Part shown: one piece after another, positions 38,376-47,749 of the stretch
Numbering within the stretch: position 1 is the first letter of the stretch
Layout: each line of letters opens with the position of its first letter
NCBI RefSeq assembly: GCF_018343515.1
Contig: NZ_JAGYPD010000002.1
Span: 558,001-622,000 of the forward strand
Length of the DNA: 64,000 nucleotides
Reading direction: 5' to 3'
From: Bacillus sp. FJAT-50079
GTDB taxonomy: Bacteria; Bacillota; Bacilli; Bacillales; Bacillaceae_C
Made by a program: the position numbers and the translations under genes
The notes under the pieces: generated by a model
Databases searched by the model: none
What the model was told of the DNA's origin: nothing
The model's input: only the letters and a program-made list of their open reading frames with translations

Positions 38376-39035
38376 TTATTCTAGTACTTTCTTTTCAAAT
38401 CGATTAATATCACTATCTGCACCAATTACGATCAATATATCTTCTCTTAGAATCGGGCTATCCGGATCAGGAGAAACGATGATTTCTTGCCCACGTTTAA
38501 TCGCCACGATGTTTAAGCCATATTTTGCCCGTACGTCTAATTCAACAAGAGAATAGCCAATGAGATATTCATTCGCCATAATTTCCACAATGCTATACTC
38601 ATCGGACAGCTCTAAATAATCCAAAACATTCTTTGATACAATAAAATGAGCAATTCTTTTTCCCATATCCCGCTCTGGATGAACAACATGATCAGCACCA
38701 ATTTTGCGGAGTACCTTTTCATGATAATCATTTTGAGCTTTTACCGTTACATGTTTAACGCCTACTTCTTTTAGCATAAGTGTGGTCAAAATACTGGACT
38801 GAATGTCTTCTCCAATTGCCACAATTACATGGTCGAAGTTTCTGAGTCCGAGATTTTTTAATACATTTTCATCTGTTGTATCCGCGATAACTGCGTGAGT
38901 AGCAATCGCTGCAAATTCATTTACTCGATCCTCGCTTTTATCCATCGCTAGAACTTCCATTCCATGTTCAATTAACTCTCGGCAAATGCTCCCGCCAAAG
39001 CGGCCAAGTCCAATAACTGCAAATTGTTTTTTCAA
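38376..39035 (-). CDS. ktrC: K+ channel RCK subunit KtrC
   Basis: 219-residue cytosolic gating subunit of a Ktr potassium uptake system. An RCK_N Rossmann domain begins FAVIGLGRFGGSICREL with Asp at the strand end (AMDKSEDR), and an RCK_C domain lies in residues 135-219 (GYSLVELDVRAKYGLNIVAI). KtrC in B. subtilis binds c-di-AMP through RCK_C. It is next to rnjA as in B. subtilis (ykqB). The membrane partner KtrD is not in the window. Confidence 0.93.
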   Translation of the reverse strand: MKKQFAVIGLGRFGGSICRELIEHGMEVLAMDKSEDRVNEFAAIATHAVIADTTDENVLKNLGLRNFDHVIVAIGEDIQSSILTTLMLKEVGVKHVTVKAQNDYHEKVLRKIGADHVVHPERDMGKRIAHFIVSKNVLDYLELSDEYSIVEIMANEYLIGYSLVELDVRAKYGLNIVAIKRGQEIIVSPDPDSPILREDILIVIGADSDINRFEKKVLE

Positions 39036-39049
39036 TTTTATTCCTCCAC

Positions 39050-39688
39050 TTATTTCTTCTTAACGATATTATGCTGAAACGCATAAATGACCGCCTGTGT
39101 TCGATCTTGCACTTCAAGCTTACTCAATATATTGCTTACATGCGTTTTTACCGTCTTTATTCCAATAAATAATTGATCGGCAATTTCCTGGTTGCTCTTC
39201 CCTTCCGCTATGAGCAATAATATTTCTTTTTCACGATTTGTCAAATCTTCATGAAGCGCTCGATTTCCTTTCTCCTTCATTCGCGCCATCATTTTCCCTG
39301 TCACTTCAGGTTCAAGAACCGACTGCCCCTCATATGTAGCTCTTATCGCATCAGCGATTTTATCAGCAGTTGACGTTTTTAATAAATAGCTGCTAGCACC
39401 AGCCTCAAGCGCAGGATATACTTTATCATCATCTAAAAAGCTTGTAACAATAATAATTTTTGCTTCTGGCCATTCATTCGTAATTTGCTTCGTTGCTTCC
39501 ACACCATCCATTGGTTCCATAACAAGATCCATTAAAATAATGTCAGGGCGCAAATCCAATGCCATTTCTACTCCGTGTTTACCGTTATCAGCTTCTCCAA
39601 TTACTTCTATACCTGATTGAACGGATAAATACGCTGAGACACCGATTCTTACCATTTCATGATCATCAACAAGTAATACACGAATCAT
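39050..39688 (-). CDS. liaR: LiaR-type response regulator
   Basis: 212-residue NarL/FixJ regulator. Receiver domain has [10 protein letters not shown], phospho-Asp in [15 protein letters not shown], and Lys in SYLLKTS; LuxR-type helix-turn-helix is [25 protein letters not shown]. The partner kinase gene overlaps it by 4 bp. Order liaI-H-F-S-R identifies the Lia envelope-stress system rather than DesR or VraR alone. Confidence 0.93.
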   Translation of the reverse strand: MIRVLLVDDHEMVRIGVSAYLSVQSGIEVIGEADNGKHGVEMALDLRPDIILMDLVMEPMDGVEATKQITNEWPEAKIIIVTSFLDDDKVYPALEAGASSYLLKTSTADKIADAIRATYEGQSVLEPEVTGKMMARMKEKGNRALHEDLTNREKEILLLIAEGKSNQEIADQLFIGIKTVKTHVSNILSKLEVQDRTQAVIYAFQHNIVKKK

Positions 39689-40731
39689 TTCGAATCAACT
39701 CCCCCCGATATATATGGTACTTGTACTTCAACTGTCGAACCTTTTCCAAGAATGCTCATCATTTTAACATTTCCACCAATTTCTGCTGTTCGTTCCTTTA
39801 TACTTGTTAAGCCAAGCGAACCAGCTTTTTGTTTTTCCACATCAAATCCACGTCCATTATCATGGATTTTCAAATAAACCATCTGGCCAATTTGCTTCAA
39901 ATTCACTTCAAGAATTGTCGCCTTAGCATGTCTTAACGTATTGGAAACACCCTCCTGAACAATCCTAAATAAATGGTCCTCCATCGCTTTTTCCAACTTT
40001 ACGTCTTGAATATTCCAAACAACTTCCAAAGCTAATCTCGAAGTTAATTCCGTTAGCATTTCTTCCATTCCATGCTTTAAGCTCTTTCCCTCTAATTGCA
40101 CAGGACGTAAGTGTAAAAGCAATGCCCTCATTTCCGATTGAGCTTCATTAATAATTTCTTCAACAAGTTTCTTTTGTTTACGAACCGTCTCTGATAAAGG
40201 ATCGGGGTTTTGATTGATTGCAGATAAAAGCATTGTCGCCGCAAACAATTGTTGGCTGACAGAATCATGAAGCTCACGGGCAAGACGATTTCTTTCTTTT
40301 GTAAGCACTTCTTTTTCTTGACGCTGATTCCATTCAACTTTTTGATTGGCTAATTTTTGATTAACGAGCGCTTGCTCTTTGAACTTCGCCGATAGATGAT
40401 CGACCCGTTTCCATATTTCAGAAAAATCATCCTTTGCTTTTTCCGAAATATTTACCGGCTCATAAACACCTTTTTCTATCTCTAAAAGCTTCTCTGCGAC
40501 TTGCTTGTTTTGATGTAAAATCATCGCGCCAATAATCGACCCAGTTATCGCTCCAACAAGGCAGCATGTAAGTATAATGAACAACGATGTAGGTATCATA
40601 AAAATGGTCGTGGCAAGGAGTGCGTCATACCAATTCGTTTCAATCGTAAAAAATAAAATAAGACCGACAAACAAAGCTGAAAATAAAGCGGTTAACGAGA
40701 AATAAATCGAGAATGATTTCCGGATTTTCAT
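39685..40731 (-). CDS. liaS: LiaS-type sensor kinase
   Basis: 348-residue membrane histidine kinase with two N-terminal helices close together (about 8-28 and 35-70) and almost no external part, an intramembrane-sensing design. A HAMP-like linker, then a HisKA_3 box [16 protein letters not shown] with the phospho-His, and an ATPase domain ([25 protein letters not shown]). Overlaps liaF by 4 bp and liaR by 4 bp. Confidence 0.93.
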   Translation of the reverse strand: MKIRKSFSIYFSLTALFSALFVGLILFFTIETNWYDALLATTIFMIPTSLFIILTCCLVGAITGSIIGAMILHQNKQVAEKLLEIEKGVYEPVNISEKAKDDFSEIWKRVDHLSAKFKEQALVNQKLANQKVEWNQRQEKEVLTKERNRLARELHDSVSQQLFAATMLLSAINQNPDPLSETVRKQKKLVEEIINEAQSEMRALLLHLRPVQLEGKSLKHGMEEMLTELTSRLALEVVWNIQDVKLEKAMEDHLFRIVQEGVSNTLRHAKATILEVNLKQIGQMVYLKIHDNGRGFDVEKQKAGSLGLTSIKERTAEIGGNVKMMSILGKGSTVEVQVPYISGGVDSK

Positions 40732-41450
40732 ATCCTTTTCACCTCGACATTTCCAATGATCGTACTTGTAAATATTTTAATTGTTCGCGTTGCCGCTTCA
40801 TCTTGCTCAGGTTGAAATATAATATTTGTATTAAATAAGTCCCGCTCCTCATCAAATACTTTGATTTTCCCACTCATCGTCGAATGATTGACAATGACGT
40901 CTACATCAAAAGGAACGAATACTCTTATATTGCCAAACAAGCCCCTAATGATAACCGTGCTCTCTCCTTGCGGCAACATCGTCATACCAAGATCAATATC
41001 TGTGTCACCGAAACCGCAATGGATGTTAATATCATCCCATTCATACACTTCATTCCCAGTATTGCCCGAGCCCCAAAATCGATTATTGAAATATGGGCGT
41101 CTTTCAATATGACGGCGTGTGTGGGCTTGTGGAGGTACCGTATGAAGGTTGATTTTTTTTGTATGCTTTTTTGTTTTTGAGTATTGGATAAAACCATAAA
41201 TGACGAGACCAATGATCGCTAATCGAAAAAAACTAGTCGAAACAATTGAGATAAAAATAAGTGACAATCCGATAATAAGCTTTACATTTCGATTCTTTTT
41301 TCCATTTTGTTGTTTGTTTGTATAAACTAAATAAATTCCGATTAGAAGAGGAATGATTAATCCCCAATTAAACAGCAGTTCAAGCGCCACCCCGATTGTA
41401 GCAATTAAAATCAGCCAACCAATCAGGCTTTCCTTACTTATATTCCTCAC
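40728..41450 (-). CDS. liaF: LiaF, inhibitor of LiaS
   Basis: 240-residue protein with three or four N-terminal helices (to about residue 95) and a C-terminal soluble LiaF domain (GFGDTDIDLGMTMLPQGES, IRGLFGNIRVFVPFDVDV). LiaF holds LiaS silent without envelope stress. Start is GTG at 41450 with AAAGGAGGAGG upstream. liaG, found between liaH and liaF in B. subtilis, is absent. Confidence 0.92.
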   Translation of the reverse strand: MRNISKESLIGWLILIATIGVALELLFNWGLIIPLLIGIYLVYTNKQQNGKKNRNVKLIIGLSLIFISIVSTSFFRLAIIGLVIYGFIQYSKTKKHTKKINLHTVPPQAHTRRHIERRPYFNNRFWGSGNTGNEVYEWDDINIHCGFGDTDIDLGMTMLPQGESTVIIRGLFGNIRVFVPFDVDVIVNHSTMSGKIKVFDEERDLFNTNIIFQPEQDEAATRTIKIFTSTIIGNVEVKRI

Positions 41451-41480
41451 CCATTCCTCCTCCTTTCAGCAACAGAATGA

Positions 41481-41516
41481 ATGTAAAAAGAAAAACGTAG
41501 CGTTTTTCTTTTACAT
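41481..41516 (-). terminator. Hairpin between liaIH and liaFSR
   Basis: AAAAGAAAAACG / CGTTTTTCTTTTTAC near-perfect stem with a 3-nt loop, in the 110-bp gap between liaH and liaF. The stem is A-T rich and carries its own T-runs; it could act as a partial terminator or an RNA end protector. Confidence 0.6.
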
Positions 41517-41560
41517 CCATACTTATTTATTTTACCATGTTTTGTCGATTACATTGAATA

Positions 41561-42193
41561 TTATTCGGCTTTATTCATTTCTTTTGCAAGCTGTTGAATA
41601 CGCGCATCAAAAACCGTTATATCATATAATTGATCCGCCGTTTTTTCTTGCTGCTTCATGTCTGATTCAATTCTTTCAAATTTATCAGCCGCTTGTCCGA
41701 ATTCCGCCTCATCAATCATTTTATTCACTTTTTCTTTCATCGAAAGAATATTTTCTCTGCCCATTAACTCAAGTCTTTTAATATGCATGTCTTTTACTTT
41801 CAATTTCATCTCTTCATGCTTTTGTTCAAGTTCAGCTAATTGATCAAGAGAGGTTTCATAAGCAAGCTGTAATCGCTCTGACTGATTTTCCGCTTGCACT
41901 TGATATTTTAAAGCCATTTCCGCTAGTTCCGCTTCCCCAGCAGCCGTCGCCACTTTCACTTGCTCTTTTCTTTTTTCGACGATTGCTTCTACCTGTTTTA
42001 ATTCTTTTAAAAATTCGTCTTTTAGCATCCGTTGTCTACGAATCAACACGGCAGCTTTTTCAATTTCTGCCTCACTTTCTTTGACATAACGATTTAAGAT
42101 CGTAATCGGATCTTGCTTATCTTTTATCACAGTCGTTACATGCTCAAAATCAGATTGAAACATTTGCTTCATTTTTTCAATAATGTTTTCCAT
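41561..42193 (-). CDS. liaH: LiaH, PspA/IM30 family protein
   Basis: 210-residue helical coiled-coil protein of the phage-shock PspA/IM30 family. N-terminal amphipathic helix MENIIEKMKQMFQSDFEHV, then ILNRYVKESEAEIEKA and long Glu/Lys/Gln-rich helices. It forms rings under the membrane during cell-wall stress. ATG at 42193 follows AAGGGGAATAACA. 2 bp after the liaI stop. Confidence 0.92.
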   Translation of the reverse strand: MENIIEKMKQMFQSDFEHVTTVIKDKQDPITILNRYVKESEAEIEKAAVLIRRQRMLKDEFLKELKQVEAIVEKRKEQVKVATAAGEAELAEMALKYQVQAENQSERLQLAYETSLDQLAELEQKHEEMKLKVKDMHIKRLELMGRENILSMKEKVNKMIDEAEFGQAADKFERIESDMKQQEKTADQLYDITVFDARIQQLAKEMNKAE

Positions 42194-42195
42194 TG

Positions 42196-42561
42196 TTATT
42201 CCCCTTTTCTTCTTAATTTTCCTTCCATCTCTTTCCACTGGCGCTCAAAACCTGTGAAAGGATCTGTTTCAGTTGGCTCAATAATAATTTCTTTTGTTTT
42301 CCACTTTTTATAGCCGGTATATAAAAGATATACAGCGATGATGCCGACCAAAGCAGGAAGATTTCCGATCAAGCCAGAAATACCAACTAGACCAATGATC
42401 GCCCAGACGATTTTCCAACCAGTCGATTCCGTTTTTGTAAATTGTTTTAATGAGTAGTATACGATTAGTAAGCTAATTGCCATGCCGATCATATGTCCGA
42501 CACTACCAAACGCAATCAAAGCTAAAATAATCGCTGCTGTAACGAATAGAAACTTTTTCAT
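42196..42561 (-). CDS. liaI: LiaI-like membrane protein
   Basis: 121-residue protein with two to four hydrophobic stretches and a soluble tail (DPFTGFERQWKEMEGKLRRK). LiaI anchors LiaH to the membrane in B. subtilis. First gene of the operon, GGAGGATAACG before the ATG. Confidence 0.85.
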   Translation of the reverse strand: MKKFLFVTAAIILALIAFGSVGHMIGMAISLLIVYYSLKQFTKTESTGWKIVWAIIGLVGISGLIGNLPALVGIIAVYLLYTGYKKWKTKEIIIEPTETDPFTGFERQWKEMEGKLRRKGE

Positions 42562-42586
42562 ATCGTTATCCTCCTTTCGTTTTCCT

Positions 42587-42657
42587 TATGACTTAACTTT
42601 AAACGATATTTGCAGACGCCTTAACCAGCCAGAGCTTGATTTTTAACTAAGACTTAA
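42587..42657 (-). promoter_or_regulatory. Possible LiaR operator repeats
   Basis: Two near-identical minus-strand words, TTAAGTCTTA (42657-42648) and TTAAGTCATA (42596-42587), 61 bp apart, six turns of the helix, in front of liaI. The place fits LiaR control. I did not find clear -35 and -10 boxes. Confidence 0.35.
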
Positions 42658-42863
42658 GGCGGATATGTAATTTTTAACATGAAACATTGGAAGCTTTTCA
42701 AGCGATAATTTTGAACTTTTTACAAAATGAACTGAATTAATCTAAAATGCTGAGAATAGGCCAAGTGAGGTTTGCTTAGAGACTCGTTTGAAGATAAATT
42801 GCCGGGGATAGGCGATTAGACTCTTCCTTATGAACTTGAATTTAACTTAATTACTGAGAATAA

Positions 42864-43460
42864 ATCCATTAGAATTTGCTTAGAGACAAAATTCCTAAAA
42901 AATAGCGTTCAATGTCCATTAGACCATCTCTTATAGACACACTTCTAAAGAAATAGCGTTCAATGTCCATTAGACCATCTCTTATAGACAAAATTCCTAA
43001 AAAAATAGCGTTCACTGTCCATTAGACCATCTCTTATAGACAAAATTTCTAAAAAATTAGCGATCACTGTCCATTAGACCAGCCCTTATAGACAAAATTC
43101 CTAAAAAAATAGCGATCAATGTCCATTAGACGATCTCTTATAGACACACTTTCTAAAGAATTAGCGATCAATGTCCATTAGACGAGCCCTTATAGACAAA
43201 ATTTCTAAAAAATAGCGATCACTGTCCATTAGACCATCCCTTATAGACAAAATTTCTAAAAAATAGCGATTTCTGTCCATTAGATGAGCCATTATAGACA
43301 AACTTTCTAAAAAATAGCGATCACTGTCCATTAGACCAGCCCTTATAGACACACTTTCTAAAAAATTAGCGTTCAATGTCCATTAGACCATCCCTTATAG
43401 ACAAACTTTCTAAAGAATTAGCGATCAATGTTTATTTGACGGTGCCTTATAAACTGTTTT
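42864..43460. repeat. Tandem 52-bp repeat, array 3
   Basis: Ten intact TGTCCATTAG units plus worn units at both ends, spacing 50-53 bp. Pattern: TGTCCATTAGACC, a few bases, CTTATAGACA, then AATTTCTAAAAAATTAGCGATCA or close. Compared with array 1, the right arm has A for the first G (TATAGACA, not TATGGACA) in every unit. More decayed units seem to continue left to about 42770. The array lies between the cvfB terminator and liaI. Confidence 0.92.
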
Positions 43461-43515
43461 GACAAAAAAAGCCTGGTTTTAGGTGATAAGATATTTACTG
43501 ATACACCATTAAACG

Positions 43516-43558
43516 GCAAAAGCAGTAGAAGAAACTGCTTCTTCAACTGCTTTTGTTT
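43516..43558 (-). terminator. Terminator of cvfB
   Basis: AAAGCAGTTGAAGAAG / TTTCTTCTACTGCTTT long stem followed by TTGCC on the minus strand; directly after the cvfB stop. Confidence 0.8.
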
Positions 43559-43559
43559 T

Positions 43560-44411
43560 TTATTGCTTATTTTGATGTGTCCAACCATCTTCTTGATACA
43601 CTTTGCCTTCCTTCATTAATTTACCAAGAGCTCGTTTAAAAGAGGCTTTGCTCATATTAAATCTTCTTTTAATTTCTTCAGGTAAGCTTTTATCCCAATA
43701 TGGCATGGAACCGTCACGTTCGATTAAATAAAGATAAATCTTTTCAGCGTCCGTATCGATTTGCTCATGACTCCTCGGTAAAAATGAAAGATTGATCGTT
43801 CCGTCTGGTTTTACATCAATAATTCGGCCATTGACCGTTTCACCTAGACGCGGCTCTGCATGTCGCTCAGATTCATGAACAAACGCTAAATATCCTTCTG
43901 TCGTCATTAAAAATGAGCCTTCAAGTAAAAGCCGATAGACCGTACCGGTTACATTTTTATTATAATCCTCTTTTTTTGCCGGGATTGCAATCTGTCTCAT
44001 TACATCTTCTGTTCCAAGCTTGGCGAATAGACGATTTTTATTATCTGTTTTTAATGAGCAATATAACTTATCACCAACAACAGGCCAAAGATGAGGCAAT
44101 GCTGGTAAATCATCGAGCGAAACAAGCATGTCTTTTTGAATCCCAATATTCACAAACACACCAAGCTCTTTCTTTACTTCAACAACTTCTACCCAATCAT
44201 AATGACCAATCCGTACGTTCGGGATCGTCAACGTCGCTGCTAGACGACCTTCATGGTCTTGATATAAAAATACTTCTTGCTCTTTATCCGGATCAAAATG
44301 ACTAGTTATCTCCGTATGATGCAATAATACATCCTCATAACCATCTGATAAAAAATATCCAAAAGGCACTTCTCTTTCTACTTTTAATGTTGCAACTGTT
44401 CCAGCTTCCAT
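43560..44411 (-). CDS. cvfB: CvfB/YitL, S1-domain RNA-binding protein
   Basis: 283-residue protein with several S1-like RNA-binding domains and a C-terminal winged helix. Markers: VEVKKELGVFVNIGIQKDMLV (S1), GYLAFVHESERHAEPRLGETV and the end DKSLPEEIKRRFNMSKASFKRALG. CvfB affects virulence gene expression in Staphylococcus and binds RNA. B. subtilis YitL. Start ATG 44411. Confidence 0.92.
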   Translation of the reverse strand: MEAGTVATLKVEREVPFGYFLSDGYEDVLLHHTEITSHFDPDKEQEVFLYQDHEGRLAATLTIPNVRIGHYDWVEVVEVKKELGVFVNIGIQKDMLVSLDDLPALPHLWPVVGDKLYCSLKTDNKNRLFAKLGTEDVMRQIAIPAKKEDYNKNVTGTVYRLLLEGSFLMTTEGYLAFVHESERHAEPRLGETVNGRIIDVKPDGTINLSFLPRSHEQIDTDAEKIYLYLIERDGSMPYWDKSLPEEIKRRFNMSKASFKRALGKLMKEGKVYQEDGWTHQNKQ

Positions 44412-44502
44412 TGCAGTATCCCTGCTTTCTTGCTTTATTTTCAGCTCATTATAACATGTTCAATGAAAGATCGTATAATGTGTGCCTACCTAACAGCAAA
44501 TA

Positions 44503-45657
44503 TTAAGCCACAGATTGCTCCTGTAACGGCTGATTTTTGTATTTTATCTGCATGGCGAAACAAATCAGCATCCCAATAAATGCGAATACTGCCCCAGCTT
44601 GATACACAAAGCTGGCACTATAAACCTCCATTAAATATCCACCAACTGAATTTCCGATGATTGCGCCAAGTCCACTATATGTAGCAAAATAAATCGTTTG
44701 CCCCGTGGCGAGCATTTCTCTCGGTACAACAGTTGCCACATATTGAACGGATGCTACCATTAAAATGGCGAATGTCACACTATGCATCGCTTGAGAGATG
44801 ATCAGCATTGTTGGATCATTGAAGGACGCATATAAGAGCCAGCGAATCGTATAAAATCCACCCGAAATACCAATCAATACTAATAATGGAACTCTTCTCA
44901 TCACTAAATATAGCAAGGCGATAACCGGTGCCTCACTAATTGACGAAACCATCCAAGCCATCCCGACATGTCCCTCGGTTGCACCTAAATGCTTCATATA
45001 AATGCCTAGCATTCCGTCATTCATTCTCGTCGGTATCGCAATAAATAAAACAGCGACCAAAAATCCGACATATCGCGGATTTTGAAATGTCTTTTTCATT
45101 GCGGTAATCGTAATCGGTGCTCGCTTCGTTTGCGAGTTTGTTAGCTTACTAGCGATAATGAACGAAATGACAATGATTGTTGAGTAAACAAACCATAAAT
45201 ATTGAAGACCTATTTTCCCAATCATATAGCCAATGAAAAAAGAGGCAAATGCAAAGCCAATCGATCCCCAAAAACGAATCGATCCATAACTAACACCTTT
45301 ATCTTGTGCATACGCGCTAGCCATACTATCAACAAGAGGTTGCACAGGGGACATAAAGAAATTAAAGACCATCATTGCCACAATCACTAATAAAAGTGAT
45401 GAACTATAAAATAAAGCCGCACTCGTAAATAATGTAACAACTAGTAACATTAAGACGATCTTTTTTACATTTTGTCTTCTATCTGAAATGACTCCCCATA
45501 ACGGCTGTGAGAAAATTGCCACTAACGGTCCGACCGCAAGCACAATACCGATCTCTCCAGGACCCATCCCTTTATATCTAAGATACAATGGGATAAAAGC
45601 GTTCACAACTGCGATCGCCCAATAGTAAAAGAAGTTAAACATCGATAACTGAAGCAT
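44503..45657 (-). CDS. MFS transporter (PPP/YwbF-like)
   Basis: 384-residue major-facilitator protein with 12 helices. The N-terminal NFFYYWAIAVVNAFIPLYLRYKGMG and the loop WGVISDRRQNVKKI (MFS motif A variant) resemble MFS_1-like/phenylpropionate-nucleoside group members such as YwbF. Substrate unknown. The ATG at 45657 follows GAGGAGAATTC; the upstream 23 codons lack homology. Confidence 0.85.
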   Translation of the reverse strand: MLQLSMFNFFYYWAIAVVNAFIPLYLRYKGMGPGEIGIVLAVGPLVAIFSQPLWGVISDRRQNVKKIVLMLLVVTLFTSAALFYSSSLLLVIVAMMVFNFFMSPVQPLVDSMASAYAQDKGVSYGSIRFWGSIGFAFASFFIGYMIGKIGLQYLWFVYSTIIVISFIIASKLTNSQTKRAPITITAMKKTFQNPRYVGFLVAVLFIAIPTRMNDGMLGIYMKHLGATEGHVGMAWMVSSISEAPVIALLYLVMRRVPLLVLIGISGGFYTIRWLLYASFNDPTMLIISQAMHSVTFAILMVASVQYVATVVPREMLATGQTIYFATYSGLGAIIGNSVGGYLMEVYSASFVYQAGAVFAFIGMLICFAMQIKYKNQPLQEQSVA

Positions 45658-45877
45658 GAATTGAATTCTCCTCGTAAAATATTTAAGCACATAGTTGATA
45701 CTACCTGATTCCATGAAGAAAGCCAAGCTGTTGAGCTGAGCATAGTGTATAATGACACGGGTATCTTATATGAGGATTATATTTCCCAATTTGTTTTTTC
45801 ACCAATTCAGACTTTCTTCACTATTGTTCCTAAAGACAATTTAGTATGGTGTACTCATAGGTAAATTTCCATAAAAA

Positions 45878-45891
45878 TGACAGCGCTTACT
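45878..45891 (+). promoter_or_regulatory. Possible cre (CcpA) site
   Basis: TGACAGCGCTTACT matches the cre consensus TGWNANCGNTNWCA at all fixed places but the last. It lies 24 bp before the OFA transporter start, a usual place for carbon catabolite repression. Confidence 0.45.
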
Positions 45892-45915
45892 AAAAAAGAT
45901 AAGAGGGGATGAATT

Positions 45916-47193
45916 ATGAAAAAAACAGTTAAAAATCGTTGGCTTATTGTTGCCTCTGCAGTGGGAATTCACATTTCAATCGGTTCAGTTTATGCATGGA
46001 GTAATTTTACAACACCACTTATGGAGCAATTTAACTGGACTGCTAGCCAGGTTCAGCTAACTTTTAGTTTAGCCATCTTATTTCTCGGTTTATCGGCAGC
46101 TTTTTTGGGTCATTTTGTAGAAAAACACGGGCCGAGAAAAGCCGGTTTACTTGCTGCAAGCTTTTTTGGAGTCGGTGTTTTCTCGACAGGATTTGCCGTA
46201 AATTTGGAGTCTCTTCCTCTGTTATACATATGTTATGGAGTCTTAGGGGGGATAGGGCTTGGGGTTGGATATATTGCGCCAGTTTCAACATTGGTTAAAT
46301 GGTTTCCAGATCGTCGCGGGATGGCCACTGGTCTTGCGATTATGGGATTCGGTTTTGCAGCAGCAATTAGCAGTCCGATTATGGATGCATTGATCAAAAC
46401 AGTTGGAATTGCCAATACCTTTTTCATTTTAGGGGCTGCTTATTTTATTGTTATGACCGCTTCCTCCCTTTACATGGAAAAACCGCCTGTTGGATGGTTG
46501 CCAAAAGGTTTTAAAGAAAAAATGGATGCTGGTAAAGTAGCCGTCGATTTATCCCAACTTACAGCTAATGAGGCAATAAAAACTCCTCGTTTTTATTATT
46601 TATGGATGATGTTGTTTATTAATGTTACGTGCGGTATTGCCATTTTGTCTGCCGCAAAACCACTTGCCCAAGAGAGTATTGGCATGAATTCAGTAGAGGC
46701 AGCTGCGCTTGTAGGTATTCTCGGTCTTTTTAATGGACTCGGTCGAATTGGCTGGGCTTCTGCTTCTGATTATTTAGGCCGCCCAAATACGTATACAACA
46801 TTTTTCGTCATACAAATCTTATTATTTACCCTTTTGCCTTTTACTTCTGTTTCGCTATTATTTCAGCTCATGCTCATCATTATTATTACATGCTATGGCG
46901 GCGGATTCTCCTCCATCCCGGCATACATTGGCGATTTATTTGGTACAAAGCAACTTGGCGCCATCCATGGGTATATTTTAACTGCATGGGCAGCGGCTGG
47001 GTTAGCAGGTCCTATGCTTGCAGCTCGAATCAAAGATGTTACAGGTAGTTATGCAAATAGTTTACTATTTTTCGCAGGAATGTTTGCAGTGGCACTTATC
47101 GTTTCATTGGCGATCCGAACGGAAATCAAAAAACTACGAAATCATGCACAGCCTGTAATTGAGCAGAAGCCAAAAACGATCAACGTCACTTAA
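45916..47193 (+). CDS. OFA-family (oxalate/formate antiporter-like) MFS
   Basis: 425-residue transporter with 12 helices, of the OxlT/OFA family. N-terminus GIHISIGSVYAWSNFTTPL and GGIGLGVGYIAPVSTLVKWFPDRRGMATGLAIMG are the family hallmarks. OFA members move oxalate, formate or other carboxylates; the nearby formate-dehydrogenase-like gene favours formate or a related acid, but this is inferred. GAGGGGATGAATT precedes the ATG. Confidence 0.88.
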   Translation: MKKTVKNRWLIVASAVGIHISIGSVYAWSNFTTPLMEQFNWTASQVQLTFSLAILFLGLSAAFLGHFVEKHGPRKAGLLAASFFGVGVFSTGFAVNLESLPLLYICYGVLGGIGLGVGYIAPVSTLVKWFPDRRGMATGLAIMGFGFAAAISSPIMDALIKTVGIANTFFILGAAYFIVMTASSLYMEKPPVGWLPKGFKEKMDAGKVAVDLSQLTANEAIKTPRFYYLWMMLFINVTCGIAILSAAKPLAQESIGMNSVEAAALVGILGLFNGLGRIGWASASDYLGRPNTYTTFFVIQILLFTLLPFTSVSLLFQLMLIIIITCYGGGFSSIPAYIGDLFGTKQLGAIHGYILTAWAAAGLAGPMLAARIKDVTGSYANSLLFFAGMFAVALIVSLAIRTEIKKLRNHAQPVIEQKPKTINVT

Positions 47194-47262
47194 ACTATTG
47201 AGAATTTTCTTTAATATGATAAAATAATAATATGCAATTATAGTTAAGGACTGATTGTTGAT

Positions 47263-47622
47263 ATGAAAAAATATGAAGCTGAATTTAGCAATTTAGTCCG
47301 TGCGTTTCGAAAGCGGCATATGGGTAAAGGTCCACGTAACATAAAAACAACGTTTTGCAAAAATTGGGCGATTTGTGAAATGGAAGGTAACTTATCACCA
47401 GTTGAGAAATTCATTGCGACCGCAGATGATGGAAAACAAATGCTTCGCGCCGCAAGAACGGAAATGGTAAAAGAAATGTATCGAAAAAATCATCCAATCG
47501 AGATGGAAGAGTTCCTTGGTGCAAAATTTGTTGATCTCTTCGTCGATATTGATATTGAGAAAGATTTCGGGATGTCGATCTTCGTTTTTGACAAAGATCT
47601 TGAAAAGAACTTTAAGCAATAA
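47263..47622 (+). CDS. DUF2294 / MpsC-like protein
   Basis: 119-residue soluble protein of the DUF2294 family, also named MpsC-like after the Na+-translocating, membrane-potential generating Mps system. Family features: AEFSNLVRAFRKRHMGKGPRNIKTTF and the centre ARTEMVKEMYRKNHPIEMEEFLG. In B. subtilis a like gene (yrhF) lies by the yrhE formate-dehydrogenase gene, so the link to FDH recurs. GGACTG is the weak ribosome-binding site. Confidence 0.85.
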   Translation: MKKYEAEFSNLVRAFRKRHMGKGPRNIKTTFCKNWAICEMEGNLSPVEKFIATADDGKQMLRAARTEMVKEMYRKNHPIEMEEFLGAKFVDLFVDIDIEKDFGMSIFVFDKDLEKNFKQ

Positions 47623-47627
47623 CTCGA

Positions 47628-47722
47628 TAACAGCTTAGGTTGGCACTTGGCAGCGAACCTGTTAAAGACTAACCACCGTATTTCCTTATCAAATGATAAG
47701 TGATTTTGCGGTGGTTTTTTAT
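47628..47722 (+). promoter_or_regulatory. Structured leader/attenuator before the FDH-like gene
   Basis: TAACAG (47628-47633) pairs with CTGTTA (47659-47664). GGTTGG (47638-47643) can instead pair with CTAACC (47669-47674). AACCACCG (47671-47678) pairs with CGGTGGTT (47709-47716), with an inner CTTATC/GATAAG stem, then TTTTTT. The last is an intrinsic terminator; the alternative pairing would break it. It ends 29 nt before the FDH-like ATG. Confidence 0.6.
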
Positions 47723-47749
47723 TTCATTAATAATGAAAGGGTGTTCAAT

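Noticed and set aside
41353-41781. 142-codon plus-strand frame opposite liaF/liaH
   Set aside because: Antisense to two well-supported genes and across the liaH-liaF hairpin; no family.
43161-43376. 71-codon repetitive minus-strand frame (LMDSDRYFLESLSI-like units)
   Set aside because: It is only the 52-bp array read in an open frame; no ribosome-binding site and the frame is broken by length changes in other units.
47628-47722. Known molybdenum-cofactor or tetrahydrofolate riboswitch
   Set aside because: The place fits, but the conserved sequence cores of those classes are not visible; kept only as an unassigned structured leader.
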